Of a stretch of 9,816 bases of DNA, positions 1-7,482 are shown piece after piece; within the stretch, counting starts at the first letter, position 1; every line of letters starts with the position of its first letter. The DNA comes from Verrucomicrobia bacterium 12-59-8 (GTDB taxonomy: Bacteria; Verrucomicrobiota; Verrucomicrobiae; Verrucomicrobiales; Verrucomicrobiaceae): positions 1 through 9,816 of the forward strand of contig NCCR01000153.1 in the NCBI GenBank assembly GCA_002279765.1. The letters run 5' to 3'. The position numbers were made by a program, and so were the translations under genes. Under the pieces are notes generated by a model. It saw only the letters and a program-made list of their open reading frames with translations. It had not been told where the DNA came from and searched no databases.

Positions 1-930
1 GCAGCCGTCCAGACGACGGTCAGCGATGTAGTCGGTGTAGCGCTCAAATTCTTCGGCGCTCAGGCCCACGGCATTCACCGGCAGGCAGTCACGGATGAAT
101 TCCTTCTCCAGCGCCACGCCTTCGCGCATGATGTTGAGCAGTTCCTCGCGGAACTCAGCGGTCCAGATGTCGGGATTCTCCTCGATGAGGTCCATGAACA
201 GATTGCGGAAGACTTCGATGTGGTTCGATTCATCCCGCAGCGTGTAGCGGAACATCTGACCGATGCCGGGGAACTTGTTCTGGCGGTACAGGCTCAGGAT
301 CATGCCAAAGAGGCCGTAGAACTGGGTGCCTTCCATGCACTGGCCGAAGACGAAGATGTTCTTCGCCAGCAGTTGCTTGTTTTCGAGCAGGGTGAGGTCG
401 AGATCGCGGCGCAGGTTGTTGGAGTGTTTGGTGACGAACTCGTTTTTCTTCACGATCGTCGGGATCTGCTCAAACATAGCCTCGCACTCATGGGGGTTGA
501 TGCCCAGGGAGGAAATCATGTACAGCAGGGAGTCCGCATGGATGTTCTCCTCATGGGCATGGCGGCCCAGGACGAGCTTCAGTTCGGGGGCGGTCACCAG
601 CTCACGAACGACATGCTGCACGTTGTCTCCCACGATGCCTTCAGCGGCGCTGAAGTAGCCGATGCCCATCATGATGATCCAGCGTTCATTCTGGGATACA
701 TCGTTGGAACGCCATTGTTCCACGTCTTTCTGCATCTGAATGTCTTCCGGCTCCCAGTGATTGGCCTTCATGATCCGGTAGAGATCATAAGCCCACTGAT
801 ATTTCAGCGGGAGGAGGTTGAAGGTCATGCTCTTGCGGCCATTGATCACCTTCTTGGCGGCAAAGGCAGCCTCAGCTTTGTCCTGATCGAGTGGAAACTC
901 GCGATTGCCAATCTTGTAGGTTTTTTCCAT
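1..930 (-). CDS. nrdB: Class I ribonucleotide reductase beta subunit, Tyr-less (class Ic-like), C-terminus off the window
   Basis: This is the small (R2) subunit of class I ribonucleotide reductase. It houses the dinuclear metal cofactor that starts radical chemistry in the NrdA partner, reducing ribonucleotides to deoxyribonucleotides in the cytosol. 310 residues are visible and the C-terminal tail lies beyond base 1. All six metal ligands of the ferritin-like fold can be placed: E97, E128, H131, E200, E234 and H237. The first ligand is Glu, not the Asp of Escherichia coli NrdB. The position seven residues after E128, where the radical tyrosine normally sits, is L135 (local string HEENIHADSLLY). 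By recalled alignment, spacing and flanking sequence match Chlamydia trachomatis R2, which has Phe127 there and a Mn/Fe cofactor. The Chlamydia relay residues Trp51 and Tyr222 correspond to W59 and Y229. The start is fixed by a stop five codons upstream. No strong ribosome binding site is seen. Family assignment is very sure; the metal type is inferred. Confidence 0.96.
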   Translation of the reverse strand, partial: MEKTYKIGNREFPLDQDKAEAAFAAKKVINGRKSMTFNLLPLKYQWAYDLYRIMKANHWEPEDIQMQKDVEQWRSNDVSQNERWIIMMGIGYFSAAEGIVGDNVQHVVRELVTAPELKLVLGRHAHEENIHADSLLYMISSLGINPHECEAMFEQIPTIVKKNEFVTKHSNNLRRDLDLTLLENKQLLAKNIFVFGQCMEGTQFYGLFGMILSLYRQNKFPGIGQMFRYTLRDESNHIEVFRNLFMDLIEENPDIWTAEFREELLNIMREGVALEKEFIRDCLPVNAVGLSAEEFERYTDYIADRRLDGC

Positions 931-1006
931 GACGAATTCGTTTCAGATTGAGGGGGTGGATTTGATGTTTTCGCGAAATTGACAGAAAATTCGGCCAGCA
1001 CTATAA

Positions 1007-1022
1007 ATACCAGATATTGCGG
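1007..1022 (-). promoter_or_regulatory. Second, degenerate NrdR box and possible nrdB promoter
   Basis: The 16 bases ataccagatattgcgg share the core agatattg with the box at 1040-1055 and match the NrdR consensus at about 11 of 16 positions. The two sites are 33 bp apart centre to centre, close to three helical turns. NrdR boxes usually occur as such tandem pairs. Immediately downstream on the minus strand is TATAGT (1000-1005), a plausible -10, with a weak TCGGCA (1024-1029) 18 bp further upstream. If these are the promoter elements, this box fills the spacer between them, a natural place for a repressor. The promoter assignment is weak. Confidence 0.42.
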
Positions 1023-1039
1023 ATGCCGAGGCGGATCAT

Positions 1040-1055
1040 GCACAAGATATTGTGT
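1040..1055 (-). promoter_or_regulatory. NrdR box, nrdB-distal copy
   Basis: The 16 bases gcacaagatattgtgt match the known NrdR-box consensus (acaCwATATaTwGTGT, palindromic) at about 14 of 16 positions, including both CAC/GTG arms. NrdR is the ATP/dATP-sensing repressor of ribonucleotide reductase operons. The site is 110-125 bp upstream of the nrdB start codon, which is where such an operator is expected. The match was made by eye. Confidence 0.6.
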
Positions 1056-1296
1056 TCTGGCGAGATGTTTTTCCCAGCCATTGTGCAAAATTGCGTTTCA
1101 CATCGTAGATTCAAGGGTTCCACGGCGAAAAAAAATTCCCGGCGTCAAAATGCCGCCCATGATGAGCGAAAATGAGAATTTTTTCAGCGCTGCCCGAAGT
1201 CGCCAAAAAACGCAGCCGGGGCTAAAAATATCCAGAACTCGGTAGCGGCAGAGACCTGAAGCTGATCTTGTCACACTATCTGCTGGTGCTGAACCT

Positions 1297-1938
1297 ATGA
1301 ATTTCCGTCAAATCACCCACGGCGTGCTGGTCGCCACCCTTCTGAGTTCGTGTGCGGTCAATGTTCCACAGGGCACGCCCCCGCCAGGAGTCACGGTCGA
1401 TCTGGTGCCAAATGGCCGTTATGCACGCAGGGTACACCGGCCCATGCGGCCCACCTACATCACCATCCACGCCACGGAGAACTACGCACGGGGCTGCGGG
1501 GCCTATGCGCATGCCCAGATGCTTAAAACCGGCTCGCTCAAAGGACGGCACAATGCCATCGGCTACATTGGCTGGCATTTCACGGTGGATGACCACTCCA
1601 TCTACCAAAGCCTGCCAACCAATGAGCGCGGAGAACACGCCGACTATGATGGGCAGGGCAATCGCAGCTCCATCGGCATCGAAATGTGCGAAAATCGCGG
1701 CAATGACCGCGCTCGCACTCTGGACAAAACAGCGCGTCTGGCCGCCTGGCTGATGAAGGAGTACGACATTCCGCTGAGCCACGTCGTGCCACACCAGCAC
1801 TGGCTCATGGTTCGCCACGATGATCACCGCAATCTCGGCCACAAAAACTGCCCGCACTTCCTGATGGAGCATGGCCGCCCCGGCGCGAAATGGCAGGCGT
1901 TTCTGAACAAGATCGCGGCGTATCGGCGTGGGCTGTAA
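1297..1938 (+). CDS. N-acetylmuramoyl-L-alanine amidase lipoprotein (Amidase_2 family)
   Basis: This is a 213-residue predicted zinc amidase that cleaves the bond between N-acetylmuramic acid and L-alanine in peptidoglycan. The N-terminus is a lipoprotein signal ending in the lipobox LSSC, with C19 as the lipidated residue, so it should sit in a membrane facing the periplasm. The Amidase_2 core follows: TIHATEN with first zinc ligand H58, then GWHFTVDD (around residues 92-99), H114, and NRSSIGIEMCEN (around 122-133). The second and third ligands are probably H166 in VVPHQHW and C185 in HKNCPH. This His/His/Cys set is typical of the T7 lysozyme and Bacillus XlyA/CwlA branch rather than AmpD (His/His/Asp). 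About ten extra residues, rich in His, separate the HQHW and NCPH motifs, which are nearly adjacent in XlyA-type enzymes. It ends 47 bp before the AAA gene; co-transcription is possible but unproven. Confidence 0.88.
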   Translation: MNFRQITHGVLVATLLSSCAVNVPQGTPPPGVTVDLVPNGRYARRVHRPMRPTYITIHATENYARGCGAYAHAQMLKTGSLKGRHNAIGYIGWHFTVDDHSIYQSLPTNERGEHADYDGQGNRSSIGIEMCENRGNDRARTLDKTARLAAWLMKEYDIPLSHVVPHQHWLMVRHDDHRNLGHKNCPHFLMEHGRPGAKWQAFLNKIAAYRRGL

Positions 1939-1985
1939 AATTTATTATCTTGCCACGTCCTTCACCCCACGCTGGAGTCTGCCAC

Positions 1986-3392
1986 ATGGCTCAAAATCTC
2001 GACGCTCTTCGGCTAGCACTCCAACATTCGCCCGACAATGCGCCGCTGCTGATGCTCTTTGCGGACGCCTGTCTGGATGAAGGGCTCCTGGATGAGGCAG
2101 AGCAGAGCTTTCAGCGCGTGCTGAAGGACGACCCTGCCCATGCAGAGGCACGCCTGGGCCTCGCCCGTGTCGCGTTGCTTCAAGGCAAGACCTCTCAGGC
2201 GGCGGTGCGCGCCGAGCAGATCGTGTCCGACACACCCTCGTGTGCGGCTGCTTATCTGCTGCTGGCGCGCATACACATCACCGAGGGCGATCTGCCGAAG
2301 GCCCGGGCCATGTATGACAAGGGCATCGCCTTGAACCGCTCCTTGGCGGACCCCGGCATTGAAAAAGATCTGCACGGCATCAAACCCTCCGGGGATGAGG
2401 CCTCCGGCCGCAAGCGTGGTGCCATGACGTCCAGCGGCACTCCCATCGAATTGGTGGAAGAGGACAAAGATGATGATGCCGGTCACCCACGCGGCGGTGC
2501 CGCCTTCGATCTCGGGCTGGCCGAATTTGGCAAACCAGAGCTCAATTTCTCCAGTGTCGGCGGCATGGAAGCGCTGAAGGAGGAGATCCGCATGAAGATC
2601 ATCTACCCGCTGCAGCATGCGGAACTGTTCAAGGCCTACGACAAAAAAGTCGGCGGGGGAGTGCTGCTCTACGGCCCGCCCGGCGTGGGCAAGACGCTGA
2701 TCAGCAAGGCCACCGCTGGCGAGATCAAGGCCAACTTCATCGCCCTGGGCCTGCACCAGATTCTCGACATGTGGATCGGCGGCTCGGAGAAAAACATGCA
2801 CGAGGTCTTTGAGCTGGCCCGTCAGAACGCGCCCAGCATTCTGTTCTTTGATGAAGTGGATGCGCTCGCGGCGGACCGCCGTGATCTGCGGCAAAGCGCT
2901 GGGCGCAATCTCATCAACGCCTTCCTCTCCGAAATGGATGGAGCGGAGTCGAACAACGACGGCGTGCTCATCCTCGGCGCCACGAATGCGCCCTGGCACA
3001 TTGATCCTGCGTTTCGGCGTCCGGGCCGCTTTGACCGCACCTTGTTTGTACCCCCGCCGGATGAAGCCGGACGTGCTGCCATCATCGAGGTCATGGCGCA
3101 GAAGAAACCGATTGGTGAACTGGACCCACGGGCGCTCGCCAAAAAAACCGAAGGTTTCTCCGGCGCGGATCTCAAGGCGGTCTTTGATCTCGCCACGGAA
3201 GACGTGATGAACGAAGTCATGCGCACCGGGAAGGTCATCCCGCTGACCACGAAGGATCTCATCAAAGCTGCAGGCCGCCACAAGGCCACGACGAAGGCCT
3301 GGTTCGAGAGCGCGAAGAATTACGCGATGTATTCCAACCAAAGCGGCTTCTACGATGACGTGTTGAAGCACCTCGGTCTCATGAAGCGCTGA
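1986..3392 (+). CDS. TPR-AAA ATPase
   Basis: This is a 468-residue protein with N-terminal tetratricopeptide repeats (about three units, residues 2-117) joined by an acidic linker (EEDKDDD, 158-164) to one classical AAA module (about 187-430). The AAA motifs are complete: the entry string SSVGGMEALKEEI, Walker A GPPGVGKT (230-237, K236), an aromatic pore loop MWIGG (262-266), Walker B ILFFDE (285-290), sensor 1 GATN (331-334), and the arginine-finger segment RRPGRFDR (344-351). The module resembles the p97/spastin/FtsH lineage, whose members remodel or unfold proteins by threading them through a hexamer. The TPRs probably recruit substrate or partner. No signal peptide or membrane segment is seen, so it is cytosolic. 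I chose the ATG at 1986 because GGAG lies 8 bases upstream. The in-frame ATG at 1890 lies inside the amidase gene and adds residues without family character. The next gene starts 15 bp after its stop. The substrate is unknown. Confidence 0.92.
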   Translation: MAQNLDALRLALQHSPDNAPLLMLFADACLDEGLLDEAEQSFQRVLKDDPAHAEARLGLARVALLQGKTSQAAVRAEQIVSDTPSCAAAYLLLARIHITEGDLPKARAMYDKGIALNRSLADPGIEKDLHGIKPSGDEASGRKRGAMTSSGTPIELVEEDKDDDAGHPRGGAAFDLGLAEFGKPELNFSSVGGMEALKEEIRMKIIYPLQHAELFKAYDKKVGGGVLLYGPPGVGKTLISKATAGEIKANFIALGLHQILDMWIGGSEKNMHEVFELARQNAPSILFFDEVDALAADRRDLRQSAGRNLINAFLSEMDGAESNNDGVLILGATNAPWHIDPAFRRPGRFDRTLFVPPPDEAGRAAIIEVMAQKKPIGELDPRALAKKTEGFSGADLKAVFDLATEDVMNEVMRTGKVIPLTTKDLIKAAGRHKATTKAWFESAKNYAMYSNQSGFYDDVLKHLGLMKR

Positions 3393-3407
3393 ACCACCTG
3401 ACGGCGC

Positions 3408-4703
3408 ATGGCTGACGATTTTCATCCCTCCCCTGATGCGGCCTTTGCCCGTGGCCGCCTGCTGCAAAGCCAGCACCGCATGCAGGATGCCATTGCCTGC
3501 TACCAGCAGGCGCTCGAGCTCGATGCGCATCACACGCCCAGTTACATCATGCTCGCGCTGTGCTGGATGCACGATGATGACACCGCGCCGAAATCGATCG
3601 ATGCGGCCCAGCGTGCCGTGGCGCTTGAACCGGAAAACGCCTTTGCCCGCAGCGTCCTGGCGCTCGCGTTAAACGCGAATGCCAAAGACGGCCAGACTGC
3701 TGCGGTCAAAGTGGCGCTGCAGCATGCTGAAGAAGCGGTGAATCTCGATCCCGACAGCGATTTCAGCCACGCTGTGCTCGCGCGCCTGCACCTGCGCCTG
3801 CGCGATTATCCGAAAGCGGAAGCCTCGGCCCGCGCCGCGCTCTCGCTGGACACCGAGAACACCATGGCGGCCGAAGTGCTCTCCGCCGCGCTGCTGCTCC
3901 AGAGGAAGGATGGCGACAATCAGGACCTCATCAAATACCAGCTGGAGCGCAATGCTGAAGACGACAGCGCGCACACCAGCGCCGGCTGGATGGCGGTGAT
4001 GAAGGGGGATCACAAACAAGCCAACCAGCATTTCCTCGAAGCTCTACGGCTGAATCCCATGAATGAAAATGCACGCCTGGGCCTCATCGAGTCCTTCCGT
4101 GCACGGTCATGGCCGTACCGCCTGCAACTGAAGTTTGCGCACTTCATGAACCAGTTCACGGAAGGGCGGCAGACCGCCATCATGTTCGGCGGTTTCATCT
4201 GCTACAGGCTTCTCAGCAGTTATCTCAAGACCGTCTCGCCCATCCTCGGCTCGGTCGTCATCGGTGCCTGGCTGGTGTTCGTGCTGTGGGCGCATCTGGC
4301 GCGCGGATTCAGCTCGGCCTTCATTGTGATGGATCGTTTCGCACGGGAGGCGCTGCGCCCACGCGAGTACTGGGAGGGCGTGGTGGTGGGCGGGCTGATC
4401 TTTGCCTCCGTCTCCAGTCTCGTGCTGGGCTTTGCATGGCATCTGGTGGACGAGGGTAGTTTTGCAGCCCTGGTCTGCATCTTCGCCGCTGTGGTCAACG
4501 CCGCCGCCTTCACCAATGACCACTGGATTGGCCGCAATGTCTATGGCACCGCCGCCGCTCTGGCCGGCGTGGGCGCACTCTACGCCACACTGGATATTTT
4601 TGCCGACCTGCGCCTGCCTTTCGCCGGAGAAGTCGGCGGCCTAGCCATCCTGCTCGGCGTGGCTGCCACGTGGCTGCGCGGCTTCGGTGTGCTGTATCGG
4701 TGA
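3408..4703 (+). CDS. TPR-repeat protein with C-terminal polytopic membrane domain
   Basis: This is a 431-residue protein of unknown function. Residues about 12-220 form around five to six tetratricopeptide repeats (for example ARGRLLQSQHRMQDAIACYQ, and the repeat ending EALRLNPMNE near 211-220), a protein-binding scaffold. A basic stretch (about 228-245) leads into a membrane domain with five to six hydrophobic segments, near 256-273 (weak), 278-298, 323-345, 350-369, 377-397 and 406-426. With no signal peptide, the TPR part should face the cytosol. The gene begins 15 bp after the TPR-AAA ATPase and the order suggests translational coupling. A plausible inference is that the TPR domains of the two proteins interact or bind a common partner, bringing the AAA motor to the membrane. 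I do not recognise a named family for the membrane part. Confidence 0.88.
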   Translation: MADDFHPSPDAAFARGRLLQSQHRMQDAIACYQQALELDAHHTPSYIMLALCWMHDDDTAPKSIDAAQRAVALEPENAFARSVLALALNANAKDGQTAAVKVALQHAEEAVNLDPDSDFSHAVLARLHLRLRDYPKAEASARAALSLDTENTMAAEVLSAALLLQRKDGDNQDLIKYQLERNAEDDSAHTSAGWMAVMKGDHKQANQHFLEALRLNPMNENARLGLIESFRARSWPYRLQLKFAHFMNQFTEGRQTAIMFGGFICYRLLSSYLKTVSPILGSVVIGAWLVFVLWAHLARGFSSAFIVMDRFAREALRPREYWEGVVVGGLIFASVSSLVLGFAWHLVDEGSFAALVCIFAAVVNAAAFTNDHWIGRNVYGTAAALAGVGALYATLDIFADLRLPFAGEVGGLAILLGVAATWLRGFGVLYR

Positions 4704-4795
4704 GCGGCAGGCGCAGCAAACCCTTGTATCTCTGCAAGCACAGGGAGGACGTGCCGATCATTGATGAGGTGAAGCACACGCTGTACAAAAAGTAG
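4700..4795 (+). CDS. Possible 31-residue ORF coupled to the TPR membrane gene, or a gene remnant
   Basis: A GTG start overlaps the stop of the preceding gene as GTGA (4700-4703), a common arrangement for coupled translation. The frame encodes 31 residues, including LYLCKHREDVPIIDEVKHTL, and ends at TAG 4793-4795. Its composition is more protein-like than that of most random frames here: a balanced, charged, amphipathic C-terminal stretch and no proline/arginine excess. It could be a small real protein, the tail of a decayed gene, or chance. No ribosome binding site can be judged independently because it lies inside the upstream gene. I do not recognise a family. Confidence 0.22.
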   Translation: MSGRRSKPLYLCKHREDVPIIDEVKHTLYKK

Positions 4796-4864
4796 CGCCC
4801 GGCTGTGCCTGAGGGCATTGCGTTGAAAGAGCGTCGCTTTGACTGCGTCCTCACTCTTTCAACC

Positions 4865-6382
4865 ATGAAACTCGCCCTGACTCTACTCTTTGCCCTCTCC
4901 TTGCATGCCTTCGCGGATCTCGCGGGCGGCAGGCCGAACATCATTCTCGTCATGACGGATGACCAGGGCTACGGCCAGCTGGCGTGTCATGGCCACCCCT
5001 GGCTGAAGACGCCGAACATCGACGCACTGCATGCACAGAGCCTGCGCTTCACGCGCTTCCTCGTCAGCCCTACGTGCTCGCCCACGCGCAGCGCGATCAT
5101 GACGGGCCGGCATCCGATGAAGAACGGCATCACGCACACGATTCTGGAACGCGAGCGCATGACGCTGGACGCCACCATCCTGCCGCAGGTGCTTAAAACG
5201 GCAGGCTACACCTCCGGCATCTTTGGCAAATGGCATCTCGGTGATGAAGAAGCGTATCAACCGAACAAGCGAGGCTTTGATGAAGCCTTCATTCACGGTG
5301 CCGGTGGCATCGGCCAGGCCTATCCCTGCTCCTGTGCGGATGTGCCGGACAACAAGTACGTGGACCCGGTCATCCGTCACAACGGCAGTTTTGTGAAGAC
5401 GCATGGCTTCTGCACGGATGTCTTCTTCACCGCCGCACTGGGCTGGATGAAGCAGCAGAAGGACAGCGGCAAACCGTTCTTCACCTACCTGACAACAAAC
5501 GCACCGCACGGCCCGTACATCGCGCCGGAGAAGAACGCGAAGCGCTTCACCGATCTCGGTTTTGGCAAAGAGCAGGCCGGATTTTACGGCATGATCGAGA
5601 ACATCGACGAAAACATGGGCCGTCTGGCGGAGAAGCTGAAGGAATGGGATCTGTACAAAAACACGGTCGTCATTTTCATGTCTGACAACGGGACCACCGG
5701 CGGCGGCTCGGGCGTTCCCGGCAAGGATCTCGCGCCAGGGTATCCGTTCTTCAACGGCGATCAGGTGGGCCTGAAAGGGTCCACGGATGAAGGCGGCGTG
5801 CGCGTGCCTTTCTTCATCCGCTGGGATGGCAAAATCAATGCCGGGCGTGACATCAGCAGCATCGCCGCACACATCGACCTGCTGCCCACTTTTGCCGCGC
5901 TGGCCGGTGCCGAGCTGCCGAAGAACCAGGTCGAAGGCCGCAGCCTGCTGCCGCTGATCGAAGGCAAGGCCGACAAATGGGAGGACCGCTACCTCTTCAC
6001 CCACGTCGCGCGCTGGCCCACGGGGGTCGAACCCAACACGCAGGAATTCCTCAATTACGGCGTGCGCAACCAGCGCTTCCGCTTCGTCGGCCCGCGTGGA
6101 GGTGGCGGCAACCCGAAGAAGAACAAAAAGGCTGCTGCATCACCCACCAAAGGCGCGCTTTACGATCTCGAAGCCGATCCGTATCAGAAGACAGACGTCA
6201 GCGGCGACTACCCGGAAGTGGCCGAGAAGATGAACACCGCGTACGAGGCCTTCTGGAAGGAAGCGCGCCCCCTCATGGTCAACGAAACCGCGCCCATGTC
6301 TCCCACGAAGCCCTACTGGGAGCTTTATGAGAAGCAGCTCAAGTCTGGGGGGATTCCCGACTGGACGCCGCCCTCGCTTTAA
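4865..6382 (+). CDS. Secreted type I sulfatase (formylglycine-dependent)
   Basis: This is a 505-residue arylsulfatase-family enzyme that hydrolyses sulfate esters. The signature CSPTR (71-75), followed by MTGRHP (79-84), marks C71 as the residue oxidised to formylglycine by a maturation enzyme not seen in this window. Calcium and active-site residues fit the family: D32 and D33 in VMTDDQGYG, GKWHLG (121-126, K122 and H124), H215 in NAPHGPY, D274 and N275 in MSDNGT, and K304 in GLKGST. An N-terminal signal peptide (MKLALTLLFALSLHAFA) sends it to the periplasm or outside, and this is why the ATG at 4865 is preferred over the in-frame ATG at 4805, which would prepend a hydrophilic segment. A Gly/Lys-rich stretch at 411-425 is probably a flexible loop near the C-terminal subdomain. 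The substrate is unknown; in this phylum sulfatases often act on sulfated polysaccharides. The stop overlaps the convergent stop of the radical SAM gene. Confidence 0.95.
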   Translation: MKLALTLLFALSLHAFADLAGGRPNIILVMTDDQGYGQLACHGHPWLKTPNIDALHAQSLRFTRFLVSPTCSPTRSAIMTGRHPMKNGITHTILERERMTLDATILPQVLKTAGYTSGIFGKWHLGDEEAYQPNKRGFDEAFIHGAGGIGQAYPCSCADVPDNKYVDPVIRHNGSFVKTHGFCTDVFFTAALGWMKQQKDSGKPFFTYLTTNAPHGPYIAPEKNAKRFTDLGFGKEQAGFYGMIENIDENMGRLAEKLKEWDLYKNTVVIFMSDNGTTGGGSGVPGKDLAPGYPFFNGDQVGLKGSTDEGGVRVPFFIRWDGKINAGRDISSIAAHIDLLPTFAALAGAELPKNQVEGRSLLPLIEGKADKWEDRYLFTHVARWPTGVEPNTQEFLNYGVRNQRFRFVGPRGGGGNPKKNKKAAASPTKGALYDLEADPYQKTDVSGDYPEVAEKMNTAYEAFWKEARPLMVNETAPMSPTKPYWELYEKQLKSGGIPDWTPPSL

Positions 6383-7482
6383 GTGAGCAGGGTGCTGCCC
6401 TGGCGCGGCTGGTACACACAGGCTGGATCTTCCGCAAAGGGATCACCCGTGATGCCATAGGCGCGTGCTCTGGAGCCGCCGCAGACGGTGCGGTATTCGC
6501 AGCGTCCGCATTTACCGCCTAGGGCATCGTTGTCACGCAGTGAGACAAAGAGCGGATGATGCCGGTAAATCTCTGCCGGATGCTCGTCGCGCACATTGCC
6601 GCAGTCAAAGGGCAGGAAGCCGCTGGGAGACACTACGCCGGTATGAGAGATGAACATCACCCCGCGCCCGTCGCGAATGCCGAGCGGTGAGCGCATGCCG
6701 GGGCGCTGCCTGCCGCCTGCGCCATGCTTCTGGATCAGCACGCGGCGGAAGTGGTGCCCCTCGGTGGTTTTGATGGCGAAGGGAGCCTTACCAACGAGCG
6801 AGGCCATGTCTTGAAAAACGTGTTCGATGTCCTGTGAGTCAGGAAGATCGGCGATGCCTGCACGACCAGTCGGCACCAGCAGGAAGACACTCCACATGGC
6901 GGGCTTCAGCTCAAACATGAGCTTCTTGAAGGCCTCATACTCACGCAAATTGCCGCGTGTGAGCGTGGTGTTGATCTGCACGCTCAGATCCGCCGCATGG
7001 GCGCGATGCACCGCCGCGATGGTGCGGTCAAACGTGCCCTTCACTCCGCGAAAGGCATCATGTGTCTCGCGTGAAGCGCCGTCCAGGCTCAGCGAGATGC
7101 GCTCGACACCCGCCGCTTTGATTGCCGCAAAGTCCGCGTTCATCAGCCGCGCCGTCGCTGAAGGACTCAGCCCCACACGCAGGCCTGCCTCGGTCGCCTC
7201 GCGCACCAGATCCAGTGCATCCGTGCGCATGAGCGGATCTCCCCCGGTGAGGATGAGCATCGGCGGATTCAATTCGGCGAGCTGACGGATCAGCCGACTC
7301 GATTCCTCACGATTTAATTCATCGGGATGATGATGAGGCTGCGCCTCGGCCCTGCAGTGTCTGCACGCCAGCGCACAGGAGCGCGTGATCTCCCAAAAGA
7401 CGAGGAAAGGACGTTCATCAAAACCATCGTAGGCCATCGAGGCCACCCTGGACCCCTCGGGATTGCTCAGCGCTGTGTTCAT
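6379..7482 (-). CDS. Radical SAM/SPASM protein, NirJ/AhbD-related group
   Basis: This is a 367-residue radical SAM enzyme with an SPASM-type C-terminal domain. The S-adenosylmethionine cluster motif CxxxCxxC is C36, C40 and C43 (SCALACRHC). LTGGDPL (78-84) is the usual SAM-contact GGE-like motif. The C-terminal auxiliary-cluster cysteines are C294, C325, C328, C334 and C355 (CGRCEYRTVCGG). The opening RPFLVFWEITRSCALACRHC strongly resembles the radical SAM/SPASM family near the heme-modifying proteins NirJ and AhbD (I believe TIGR04053). The exact reaction of this family is, as far as I know, not established. The start is uncertain: ATG 7482 gives a short tail before the conserved block; ATG 7437 has an SD-like AGGGTGG; ATG 7575 overlaps the NnrS stop and adds 31 residues without domain character. 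It lies downstream of the NnrS gene on the same strand and is probably co-transcribed. Confidence 0.9.
   Translation of the reverse strand: MNTALSNPEGSRVASMAYDGFDERPFLVFWEITRSCALACRHCRAEAQPHHHPDELNREESSRLIRQLAELNPPMLILTGGDPLMRTDALDLVREATEAGLRVGLSPSATARLMNADFAAIKAAGVERISLSLDGASRETHDAFRGVKGTFDRTIAAVHRAHAADLSVQINTTLTRGNLREYEAFKKLMFELKPAMWSVFLLVPTGRAGIADLPDSQDIEHVFQDMASLVGKAPFAIKTTEGHHFRRVLIQKHGAGGRQRPGMRSPLGIRDGRGVMFISHTGVVSPSGFLPFDCGNVRDEHPAEIYRHHPLFVSLRDNDALGGKCGRCEYRTVCGGSRARAYGITGDPFAEDPACVYQPRQGSTLLT

Larger units (their letters stand above)
931..1296. other. Divergent intergenic region between nrdB and the amidase gene
   Basis: This 366-bp stretch has no convincing gene. It is richer in A and T than its neighbours, with runs such as a stretch of eight A near 1129-1137 and six T near 1179-1184. 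Its nrdB-proximal half holds the two NrdR-box-like palindromes and a possible minus-strand -10 at 1000-1005. The amidase-proximal half (about 1060-1296) must contain the amidase promoter, but I could not find a well-spaced -35/-10 pair there. A plus-strand open frame at 979-1245 has low-complexity, basic composition and overlaps the regulatory sites, so I do not call it. Confidence 0.7.

Noticed and set aside
220..951. Plus-strand open frame of 243 codons
   Set aside because: It is antisense to nrdB, whose minus-strand translation shows all R2 family motifs. The plus frame shows no family signature.
979..1245. Plus-strand open frame of 88 codons in the nrdB-amidase gap
   Set aside because: It overlaps the NrdR-like boxes, is basic and low in complexity towards the end, and shows no recognisable domain.
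1890..1985. Upstream in-frame start for the TPR-AAA gene
   Set aside because: It would begin inside the amidase gene. The ATG at 1986 has GGAG at good spacing and starts directly on the TPR region.
2013..3572. Minus-strand open frame of 519 codons
   Set aside because: It is a long antisense frame created by codon bias opposite the AAA and TPR genes, which carry clear motifs on the plus strand.
4883..6004. Minus-strand open frame of 373 codons
   Set aside because: It is antisense to the sulfatase, which has complete catalytic motifs. The antisense protein is Arg/Ala/Val-rich without a domain.
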